Part shown: positions 45,628 to 54,527 of the stretch, piece after piece | Numbering within the stretch: position 1 is the first letter of the stretch | Layout: each line of letters begins with the position of its first letter | NCBI RefSeq assembly: GCF_010389155.1 | Contig: NC_057765.1 | Coordinates: 40,071,559 to 40,135,558 of the forward strand | Source: Erigeron canadensis | Lineage: Eukaryota > Streptophyta > Magnoliopsida > Asterales > Asteraceae | Length of the DNA: 64,000 nt | Reading direction: 5' to 3' | The notes under the pieces: model-generated | Told to the model about the DNA's origin: nothing | What the model saw: the letters and a program-made list of their open reading frames with translations, nothing else | Database searches by the model: none | Position numbers and translations under genes: made by a program

Positions 45628-45917
45628 AGGGGGTGGGGAGTGCATCGATGAGGGGAGAGATACCGTGATGAGGGGAGGTGAACACCAATCCTTGTAATAG
45701 ATACCGTGATGAGGGGAAAAGAGAGGGGATAGAGGTCTCGTTGTCTATATCGTGATTTTAGTATTGAATGAAAGTGGTGAAAGGAGGTGAGAGGCATTCC
45801 TTGTATAAGGGAAGGGAGGGGAAGGGATGGGCATTCCTTGCATGAGAGAGGGGAAAGGATTGGAGGAGAGAGAATGTAAAAAGGTGGTGAGGGGAAGGGA
45901 TGCACTCCCCACTCCCT
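45628..45917. mobile_element. G-rich TIR element (MITE)
   Basis: TIRs AGGGGGTGGGGAGTGCATC (45628-45646) and the reverse complement AGGGAGTGGGGAGTGCATC (45899-45917) differ at one base. The interior is purine-rich on the plus strand (GATGAGGGGAG, GAGAGGGGATAG repeats). No reliable target duplication. No coding. Confidence 0.7.
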
Positions 45918-46125
45918 AAGTAACTTGACATCACAAAAGGAATATTATTAAAATTGAGGTGACATTTGAGAGATGCTTATAAGTTATAAATTAAGTTTCT
46001 AAATTAATTTTCACCCTTTGTTGCTAACTTGCAGTTGTTGTTGAATTCTCATTTGTAAATATTCAGTAGTTTCTAAATGGAGTAGTATTATATCTAATAA
46101 ACTATTATTTTTCTTGTACTTGCAG

Positions 46126-46467
46126 TCAGGTCTTCGTCCCGATCAAGTGGGCTATGTGAATGCTCATGCTACTTCCGCAGCTCTAAGTACATCATTTTGA
46201 TCCAAGATTCTCTACAAACTCTTGTTTCAGTATTAATCATTTACCCATCAGGTGACACAGTGGAAGCTCATGCAATCAAACTCTTCATCCCGATCAAGTG
46301 GACTAGGGAATTGCACCCTTGTCGTTAAATCTGAGCAATTAATGTCCCATTTCAAAGAAGCTTTCACGCCTTTGATGGATTCAAAAGAGATGCCAATCAA
46401 AGTAGCCTTATGAAATGCTTTTGGGTTTGCAGGAACAAATGTGTCACTGTTGTTTGCAAGTTTGTAG
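46126..46467 (+). pseudogene. Fragment of a 3-oxoacyl-[ACP] synthase (KAS) gene
   Basis: A segment after an acceptor (TTGCAG|TCAGG) reads SGLRPDQVGYVNAHATSAAL, the region around one catalytic His of condensing enzymes. After a short intron, a second reads GDTVEAHAIK. A third ends with NAFGFAGTNVSLLFASL and a stop, the Gly-rich C-terminal signature of KAS proteins. The middle is frameshifted and the sequence between the second and third parts is lost or scrambled (a stop follows TRELHPCR). KAS enzymes extend acyl-ACP chains in plastid or mitochondrial fatty acid synthesis; this copy cannot do so. Its place next to the Helitron 3' end supports capture. Confidence 0.75.
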
Positions 46468-46737
46468 GAAGAAATATTGTATTGTTTGTTGTAATAAATA
46501 TTGACGAAACCGCTTTTTGTTGAAACTTGACATTTTAAAAATTATTTTCTTTATGATAGTAGTTGTGAGAACAAATAATGGCTTCAATACTAAAACAATT
46601 CAGACTCTATATACTTTGGTTGACCATATGAAGACTCCTTAATTCCAAGCTGTGTAGAAACGTATATACATCATGATATCTCGCTTAATTGACGCATTAT
46701 TCATGGTATCCGCTACAACGCGCGAGTACCATGCTAG

Positions 46738-48240
46738 TAAATAGAAGAAAAGATAATATCGTTATGTAAATTATTCTTTTCTTCTTCCTCTCTCTCTATA
46801 TAGTTAGTCTACATACCAATCAAAACTCTCAATTTTACTAATTTTCTAAATTAAACATGTAACTTAATTCTATTAATTAAATTAAATTATCTTATTTAAA
46901 ATTAAACCTAAACGTCGATCAAACAAAAAGACTCAATAGATAAATACAACTATATAGAACTCTATTAATTAAATTAAATCATCTTATTTAAAAGTAAACT
47001 TAAATGTGGATCAAACAAAAAGACTCAATAGATAAATACAACTATTAAATAGATTATAACTTTTGCTATATAAATTTTTTCCCCCATCTAGATAAATATA
47101 CAACTATTTAGATTAGATTTAGACTAGATAAATACAACTCTTTAAATATGCATCTGATCTCTATTAATATTTGTAAAAAAAAAAAAACCAATACAACTAA
47201 AGATAACAAAAAATTATACCCATCAAACACATTCGTGTTCAACCCTCCCTTTTATGCCAGAACTTCCCACTCTCCAATTTTCTTCTATTCTTCAAATCTG
47301 TATTAAGGCGTGTTCTTGGATTCTTTGTAAGTTTTAACATGTAAATATCTTGATTCGTAAGTACTTATCATGATACATTGTTTATATGTTTAATCTTATT
47401 ATTAACTATAACAGAGAAATTATTGTATTATATGTCTTATGAGACGACTATGTAGAACAATTCTTCTGAGTATGTCTCAACTAATAAAACCAATGATGAA
47501 TTGTGACAATTCTCTTACAACTTGCAAAGTTTCACTTCTGACAAAGTAAGTATAGAAATTTACATCTGAGTTTTACTTCTATTATCTTTTTCTTTCTATT
47601 TATCTGTTTTGTATCTTGAATTTATGTTCTTTATTTATACATATAAATTAATAATCCTCATATACATATACTGATTTAGTAGTTGGGAAACATATGTTAT
47701 ATTCTCTTTTTTAACTAATGCCAATATATAATAAAATTTGTATTGAGTTAGGATAATCTTATTATCTATAATTTCAAAATTTTCATCTTTTTTGTTTATA
47801 TAAATCAATTATAACATATAGTTTTCAAATTTAAGTGATTCGAGATAGCCCAACATGTAAACTTATCTTTGAAGATCCCTTTTTCTACAAAACGATTTTT
47901 ATGCTATTACATGGGGAATCGTTTTCACATATATGATGATAATGTTGTAAACTCGTGTATTTGACACGGGTCTAAAATCTAGTACATAAACTAAAATCAA
48001 ATACAAATTATTATTATCCTCGATTCGTCGATCGATTTAATCATCAAACTTTCTTAATTAATTACGTAAGATCGATTTTACCCTCTTCAATCGACGATTT
48101 CTCTGTAAGTTACTTTACATATTTAATTAAAACATCATATAAATTTTGATTAATTTGTTGTAGGTTATTTTTTAATATAGAGTGCCTAGCTTGTCATAAA
48201 TTGATCAATCAACATATCAGCATATATAAATATAATAATA
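46738..48240. other. AT-rich spacer with repeats and a Helitron 3' end
   Basis: Contains two direct copies of ~75-100 bp (46869-47045, shared GATCAAACAAAAAGACTCAA and TAGATAAATACAACTAT) and a Helitron-like 3' terminus at 47951-47982. The last 240 bp may be the leader of the J-domain gene, with a possible 5' UTR intron starting at CTCT|GTAAGT near 48102. No protein gene seen. Confidence 0.45.
47951..47982 (+). mobile_element. Helitron-like 3' terminus
   Basis: A hairpin ACTCGTGT-ATTTG-ACACGGGT is followed after a few bases by TCTAAAAT and CTAG|T, the layout of a Helitron 3' end. The matching 5' TC end was not located, so the element's extent is open. Confidence 0.5.
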
Positions 48241-48311
48241 ATGGATGATGATAAAGATAAACAACAACTGGTGGCTCGTATTAGAAGACACAATGATTAT
48301 TTTGGGTATAG

Positions 48312-48860
48312 ATGATATTTCGACATGTACCAACGACGATATTAAGAAATAAGAATGCATTTATAAATCTGTCACAAAAACTTCATCCCGACATCAACAA
48401 GATCCCGGATTCCAATGAAGCTTACGACAAGGTTTGCCAAGCATACGAGTGCCTGAGCAATCTTCACTCCCGAAGATGCTATGATCTCAAACTCGCAACC
48501 CGATTCTTGTGTTGGATGATGTTGTTTTTTGGAGTTTTGGCGTTTATAATATACGTCATATGGTACACTTATTTCTATGACTTCTTCTATCCTTCTTATT
48601 CAATGACAATGAATGACCAATTTGCGGCACCAATGAAGACAAGTGAATACGATGTTGTGTTTTATGTCCAATCAACAAGTGCGTTTGATCAAAATTATGC
48701 TGTTGGAACGCATGTCTGGGCTAAAATCGAGAAAGAGATTGTCAAGGGTTACAAAGATATACTCGAGAGGTATTACAATGCGAGAAAATGGGTGATTTTG
48801 GAACGTCCCGACGAGTTCTCGTCAATTCCTCCTATTTGTGACAAGCTTCAAAACCTTTAA
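48312..48860 (+). CDS. Membrane DnaJ-type protein with DUF1977-like C-terminus; J domain frameshifted
   Basis: A 182-codon open frame, from ATG 48312. It contains the end of a J domain with the HPD motif (INLSQKLHPDINKIPDSNEA, YDKVCQAYECLSN), a strongly hydrophobic transmembrane stretch (about residues 66-91) and a C-terminal region like DUF1977 (VVFYVQSTSAFDQNY, ICDKLQNL). This order matches small ER-anchored DnaJ proteins of the DNAJB12/DnaJ49 type, which recruit Hsp70 at the ER. The start of the J domain is present upstream but in other frames: MDDDKDKQQLVARIRRHNDY from 48241, and LGIDDISTCTNDDIKK at 48302-48349. Two small indels therefore break the domain. Either it is a young pseudogene, the protein starts inside the J domain, or the assembly has errors there. 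Confidence 0.55.
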   Translation: MIFRHVPTTILRNKNAFINLSQKLHPDINKIPDSNEAYDKVCQAYECLSNLHSRRCYDLKLATRFLCWMMLFFGVLAFIIYVIWYTYFYDFFYPSYSMTMNDQFAAPMKTSEYDVVFYVQSTSAFDQNYAVGTHVWAKIEKEIVKGYKDILERYYNARKWVILERPDEFSSIPPICDKLQNL

Positions 48861-49251
48861 TTATTAAATAATATAACTATTGTCTACTTATATTGTTTTC
48901 ATTATAATATATCTGCTAGCTAGCTAGGTATTGCTAGATGTTAATTAGATATATATTTTTTGATCCGTAATTTTTCTACTTTACTACGTATTATGAAATA
49001 TTTAGATTTTGTTTTAAATAGATTTACAAATAAGTGATCCATACAAGAATCTTTGATATCATGATCAGATTCAGAGGCACTTGTTGGGGTTGGGCCGGGG
49101 TCATCCGTGTGTTACTTTTTCCCATACGAAGCCCATCAAGCAAGACACTTTGAAACTCTCATTACTCTAGCAACTTGTTGAACTTCTAATTTAATATGCT
49201 ACTTTAGGCCCATTTGACTATACTGTTAAGAAATTTTTATTTATTTATCTA

Positions 49252-49280
49252 CTAGTTAATTATCCCGGGTTAAATCTGGG
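49252..49280 (-). mobile_element. Helitron-like 3' terminus (minus strand)
   Basis: Read on the minus strand: CCCAGATTTAACCCGGG (imperfect stem CCCRG/CYGGG), ATAATTAA, CTAG|T. It fits a Helitron 3' end in a typical spacing. The 5' end was not found. Confidence 0.45.
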
Positions 49281-49976
49281 TATTTCTAAACAAATTTCGT
49301 AAATACATGTTTATTATCATAATGAAACATAAAAAACACCGTAAGTAAAAATGTTTATATTTTAAAGGCAAGTAAGCAATGTTAAAGGGACTAAAAATTT
49401 AAATTCAAAAGATGATGTCATAAATTAATTATATAAAAAATAAATAATTAACAAGAAAAAGTCTAATGATGCCAAATAAGATTTTTTTAAAAACATATTA
49501 TGTCATCACAATCTTACTTTATTTATATAAGAGATCACATGATAACATTATTACTCGTAGTTATTTATATACTTAAAAAAAATATGAATTTTACAAGTAA
49601 ACTCGAATATAATTTATATGAGTATGACATAATCTATGGTTAAAGTAAATCGATTAGTAAAGCTAATTATAATAACAATAATAATGAATATAATATTTTT
49701 TTAGTTTAGAAATTTACATTTACCTTAAACTTTTGAAACCATATCAAAATTAAAAACTTAAATTTTAAATTTTTAGATAACATTAATATCCTACGATGTA
49801 CGGATTAAATATATGTTATACATTTACCTTCTTTGTAGATGATGGTTGAAAACTATTTGTTGAAACAATATTTTTATATGTAATTGTTTCTATACTTAAT
49901 AAAATATGTTAATTAAAATGGCATCATTGAAGGAATCTTGTGTGAGATTTAAATTATTTGAATAATTATATACTCG

Positions 49977-50110
49977 TATATATGTCTCATCTTAAAGACA
50001 TAATTACATATATATCTTAAATGCAAATTTTTAATGCATAAATACAATGCTTTTAAAGCATGTTTCAAACATATATGTAATTATGTCTTTAAAATGAAAG
50101 ATATATATAA
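49977..50110. repeat. Short foldback (potential small-RNA hairpin)
   Basis: The left arm contains ATGTCTCATCTTAAAGACAT then AATTACATATATAT; the right arm contains the reverse complement (ATATATGTAATTATGTCTTT, AAAATGAAAGAT). A second inner pairing (AAATGCAAATTTTTAATGCA versus TGCTTTTAAAGCAT) gives a stem-loop of about 130 nt. AT-rich and imperfect, so a MITE is the simplest explanation. Confidence 0.55.
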
Positions 50111-50595
50111 ATCTCCTAAAGATATAGTCTAAAACTCTTTCAATAAACATTAAATATTAAATTAACTACCTACCATTAGTTAAGAATTCTATTTTGATTT
50201 GATTAAGTATTAAAAAAAAAAAAGACACTTATCGCTTAAATAATATGTCATGGGTCGTTTAAATACTACTTAACTTCTGTTTTAATTTATTGTTTGATAT
50301 ACATAAAATACAATCAAGCTAATACAATCATTTATACCTTTTTCCTTTTAAGTTTCCTATATACGTGCATCATATGAAAAAGATAGCCTTTCTTTTCATC
50401 CTTATTGAAAGTAACTAATCAACCCATAACACTCGAAACGTAATAAATACAAACAAGAATTTATAAGACAAGAATTATTTAATGGTTTCTATAGAATATC
50501 ATATCCTATGATCGAGGTTCGATCATATAATAAATCAATAATAGAATAGAACAATAATAGTGAAGCTATATATGTGCGGCCTTAATAAAATTTAT

Positions 50596-50826
50596 TTATG
50601 CATATACACCCATGTTTTGAAGCTTGTTACATATAGGAGTTGGAAAGTCCGGGCGTATTATATGCCAGTCTAGTTCTTCAGAGCAATAATCTTGTAGCAA
50701 CTCTTGGTAATCTGCTAAGATTTCACGTTCAATAAAAACGCGTGCAGCAGTTCCGGCAGGATATTTTTTTTCAAACGCATTGGTTGATGTCACATAAAAC
50801 ACGATTCCGTGCTCCCTTGTTGTCAT
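50596..50826 (-). pseudogene. DUF1977 (DnaJ C-terminal) fragment, inverted
   Basis: Reads MTTREHGIVFYVTSTNAFEK, then YPAGTAARVFIEREILADYQ and RPDFPTPICNKLQNMGVYA, stop at 50596. The MTTR|EHGI segment shows no intron where the neighbouring plus-strand copy has one (MTTK|EYGI). It lacks J domain and membrane segment and meets the opposite-strand J-domain relic at 50826. The 37918 fragment is its closest relative in the window. Most likely a dead fragment left by an inversion or duplication. Confidence 0.65.
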
Positions 50827-52228
50827 GGCCGGGGTGGAGTTCCACGAAAAAGATCAAGAATGCGTATACGAATTTATCAGAAAAACTCGATCCACACAAA
50901 AACAAAGCACTCGGTGCCGAGGAGCTGAGGCACTTAAAAAAGTGAACGACGCATTCAAGTGTCTGAGTCATACGCCCTCAAGGATCCTACATGCATTCAT
51001 AGCTGATTGGGATCCCAACGGCCCCTCGTCACACCTCACACTCGTGTTAATTATTTTGGCTGCTATAATCGTAATATTTCCTTTTCTTTACACCTCGCCC
51101 GACCCCACAACTATACCATATGAAATAAAAGTGTCCGGAGATTATAAGTTACCGATGACAACAAAGGTGTTAGAATATATGAGCATAAAAACATACAAAT
51201 CACGAGTACACAGCGGAAAGAAACGTTTACGCAATCATATTAATTAACATATTAATTAACAAAGTAATGAATAGAATATGTGTACCTTTGTGCAAAGCTT
51301 CCAATAATGTTATTAATAATAATTATTAGTATAGGGTCTAAACTAAAACCTCTCTACGATCGCACACTTGACACCCCTATGATGTATGCTAGTACCCGAT
51401 CACAAACTCATAAACCCGTTGTGTATCGCTTTTATTTCGAAACCCATATGAACCGAAAACCATTGGTTGTCGTCAAAAGTAAAACAAAACCATAATTAAT
51501 TCTAGTATTAATTATATATGATTCATGTTGGTTTCATGTGTAATGTCTAATGACACAAAACCAATTTATGGTTTTTCTTTGCTCGACCGAAACGAAGAAA
51601 AGAGAGAAAAGGAGGTTTTTAGGTTTTTACAAATCTAATTATATTGTGTAAGTGTACATCAAAACCCTTAACCCTTAAGCTATATATATAAGGATTAATT
51701 ATAAGGGTTTTAGGATTTGATGACCAAGTTTGAGGGTATTAAGGAAACCCTCAAATTTTCGGCCCTATAGGAAATTAGGAAACAATTCCAATTCCTAATT
51801 TACAATTAAACACCTCCTTCTTTAATTAATTAATAAACACTATTAATCTTTTAATAGTTTATTAATTATTTCATGATCAATTAATCAATATATTACTTTA
51901 ATACATTAATTAATTACATAGAGTTTACGTGTTATTTTTGTGTAACCCCGTAGGCTTAAATAATTTTCGGACATGCGTTTATTATAACGTGATCATATTC
52001 CAACAAAAGGAATATGGTATTGTGTTTTATGTGACGTCACAAGATGAGTTTGAAGAGAAATATCCATCCGGAACTGTTGCACGCGCATTTATTGAACATA
52101 AAATCTTAACGGATTACCGAAAGTTGCTACAAACTTATTGCTCTCACGAACTCGGCTGGTATTCAGAACGCCCAGAGTTTCCCACTCGTATATGTAACAA
52201 GCTTCATAACTTGGGACTATATATATAG
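50827..52228 (+). pseudogene. Membrane DnaJ/DUF1977 gene copy, J domain broken
   Basis: Two exons are readable: up to 51166 (PMTTK|GTGTTAG) and 52010-52228 (acceptor AAAAG|GAATATGG, stop TAG), in phase. Joined, the C-terminal part reads DYKLPMTTK then EYGIVFYVTSQDEFEEKYPS, RAFIEHKILTDYRKLL and RPEFPTRICNKLHNLGLYI, a DUF1977-type domain, after a membrane segment (LTLVLIILAAIIVIFPFLY). The J domain (KKIKNAYTNLSEKL.., GAEALKKVNDAFKCLSH) has LDPH in place of HPD, loses its start at the inversion point 50826, and is frame-shifted by an 8-nt surplus (GAGCTGAG) around 50920-50930. The 843-bp intron is AT-rich and has no recognisable insert. Non-functional as a J protein. Confidence 0.6.
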
Positions 52229-52515
52229 ATTAATTAATAAGCTCGCTATTGTTAATATATAGTATATATCGTTTCAGCCTTTTTGTTTTATGTAATCAAA
52301 ACCTTTTTTTTTTTAAGTGTATTAATCTAGGAACCATATTTGTTATATGTACGTGTTTATCTATTATTGCTCAATTGCCTTGGGTCGGGCCAATTTGATA
52401 GATGTATTCAGAAAAATAACAATAACTGTTTGGGCCATTTCTCATGTTTGGGAATTGAATAGCTATACTAAAAATGTAGTACAATATATTTATATATATA
52501 TATATATACACATTC

Positions 52516-53418
52516 CCTGAGGAAGGTTTATTTGAGAATTCACAAATAAAAAAGAACGCGAGAACAATTCTGGACCACTTATTTTTTTATATTTTCTTTT
52601 TCTTCCATTAAAAAAGAAAATTCACCCAAATCATTTAAAATGTTTTATCTCACAAACCGTAAATCGTTAGACGATACAAAAAGCATGGGTAGTCTTAAAA
52701 TTTCGTCCTCTTTCATTAGAGATCCAATTCGATATAATTTTGACGACTTTTTAATTTTCGTTTTTTTTCCCATCGCGTTCATCCTACACATGTGTAAGTT
52801 CATCCGACACATGTGTAAGATCATTGTTTTCACATGTAAATTAGTAAATGAACATATGTACACAACAATGAAGGTTAAGAGCGGAGCCCGTCAATCCATG
52901 GCAGAGCCATGGTAGCCAAGGACGGAGCCCGTCAGTTCATGGCGGAGGAATAGCGGCTAAGGGCGGAGCCCGTTAGGTAAATCACCCCTCACTAGTCACC
53001 CCCTATGACTTATCACCCTCTATGACCTATCACCTTATGACCTATCACCCTATATGACCTATCACCCCCACTAGCTTTGGTTTATGAATATCCTTAAGGG
53101 TGAAACCCGTTCCGAATCTTAATTTTTGTTCAGCCTACACATGTGTAAATTATGTGTAACTACCAAAAAGAAAACGAAAATTAAAAAGTCGTCAAAAGTA
53201 TATCGAATTGAATCTCTAATGAAAAGGACGAAATTTTAAGACTACCCATGCTTTTTGTTTTGTCTAACGATTTACGGTTTGTGAGTTAGAACATTTTGAA
53301 TGATTTGGGTGAATTTTAATATTTAATTAAAGAGAGAGAAAAAGGAAAAGAATGTGTGGTCCAAAATGGTTCTTGAGTTTTTTTTTTAAGAGTTCTCAAT
53401 ATAACTCACCCCTACATC
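52516..53418. repeat. Element with ~250-bp inverted arms and repeated GCGGAGCCCG boxes
   Basis: Left arm 52516-52768 and right arm 53167-53418 are inverted copies; the inner 150 bp (AACCGTAAATCGTTAGAC, AAGCATGGGTAGTC, TTTCATTAGAGAT, TTTTGACGACTTTTTAATTT) match at over 90% by eye. The interior holds three GCGGAGCCCGT repeats (52881-52973), CATGGCRGAG motifs and four to five TATGACCTATCACC units. No coding frame. Probably a non-autonomous transposon; superfamily not determined. Confidence 0.75.
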
Positions 53419-53451
53419 CCCTAACTAAATTCTATTTCAAAACTAGGAAGA

Positions 53452-54166
53452 TCATATTCTTACAAAGAAAATGCTCAACTCAGGCCCATTGTTCCCATTA
53501 TCAGGGCTCAACATGTAAAGTGTTTCTGAATCTTTAGACCCAACTACACGGTCAAAGTGGGCCCTCATGTATGCTATTTCACCATCTGGGCCTTCCACAT
53601 CAGATTTTCCGGGCAACACTCCAGCGCCCATGGACACGGGCCGAAGCAAGTCAATGATGTTCAAATCATCCTCCGTGGCATCACGCTTTACCCCTAGGCC
53701 ACCTTTTTTACCGTTAAAAAGCATTGTCCATAATGATTCTCTTAAAAGCTTACCCTTGTCTTTGTCTAATGGTTTTTCACATTCTAACGCGATTCAGACC
53801 ATGCCTAGACTCATTTCTTTTTGTAAAGCATCCGTCTTGAGTTCCAATTCTAGAATGACGATTGGTGACGTTTTAGGATTCTCTTGTATGGCAAGGCTCA
53901 CACGGCCTTTTCTATAACATAGAGTGTCCCTGTAACACAATTTGTTCCCCATTGGCCGTCAGCTGGCAACGGCCACCTGGCAATGCTATTTTGTATGTGG
54001 ATTGTGTCATGATTGGGAATGATCTGAAAACGGACCTAACAACTCTGAAAACTTTGGTTTGCTTGCCTTTCTTGTAGGAAGATCGTAAGAGACCATTAAT
54101 TGGTGGCGGTGGGGGTGGTGGCGGACAATGTTGATCCGATGGTGGTGTCGGTGACGGTGATGGCAT
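53452..54166 (-). pseudogene. MIZU-KUSSEI1-like (DUF617) gene, disabled
   Basis: An intronless MIZ1-family gene read on the minus strand. The first part (MPSPSPTPPSDQ, then poly-Pro, FRVVRSVFRSFPIMTQSTYK) is in one frame to 53912. The family's TGTLYGYRKGRV region follows only after two frame changes near 53918-53940. The rest reads VSLAIQENPKTSPIVILELE, ALQKEMSLGMV, a TGA stop where relatives have Arg, then IALECEKPLDKDKGKLL, LDLLRPVSMGAGVLPGK-type sequence, and YMRAHFDRVVGSKDSETLY...NNGPELSIFFVRI. MIZ1 acts in root hydrotropism; other family members are poorly known. Two frameshifts plus a CGA-to-TGA change make this a young pseudogene unless the assembly is wrong at all three sites. Confidence 0.8.
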
Positions 54167-54527
54167 GGTGGTGACATTAGGATATGATTAAAAAAAAAAA
54201 TGTTCCTTTTGTTTTGGATTTTAGGTTGCTAAAAATGTGGCCAAATAATTTAACTTGGAGGTTTTAATTTGTGGTCCAATATTATTTCTTGATTTGGGCG
54301 ACTTCAGCCTTACATTGTGTTGCTTCAACTAACATATTCTTGAAATTATTATCACATATGTGACCACTCTATTTTTGTATAGTTTAAAAATGATATGAAG
54401 CTGACCATCAGGTCAAAAGGCGTAGTCTATGGACAACAGGTAAATATATCATATAACAGAATAGTAACATCGCATATACAAATTAGCAACAACAATAAAC
54501 TCTAACATGAAACTATTTTTAGAAGCG

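Larger units (their letters stand above)
43614..46737 (+). mobile_element. Helitron carrying captured gene fragments (outer element)
   Basis: The left end is A|TCTATACTACCTATTAAAA and the right end is CCGCTACAACGCGCGAG, TACCATG, CTAG|T. These fit Helitron rules: 5' TC, 3' CTRR preceded by a GC-rich hairpin (CCGC...GCG), insertion between A and T. The inside includes a C-rich 5' zone, a second complete Helitron in opposite orientation, a G-rich TIR element, and fragments of a 3-oxoacyl-ACP synthase gene and of an unidentified exon. No helicase is encoded, so it is non-autonomous. The pairing of these two ends is inferred; another arrangement of nested ends is possible. Confidence 0.6.
48861..50595. 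other. AT-rich spacer inside the DnaJ/DUF1977 cluster
   Basis: No gene. It contains a minus-strand Helitron-like 3' end (49252-49280) and a ~130-nt foldback at 49977-50110. Otherwise AT-rich with short frames only. Confidence 0.45.

Noticed and set aside
46126..46467. Functional KAS gene
   Set aside because: Only three short pieces of the enzyme remain, with stops and frame changes between them.
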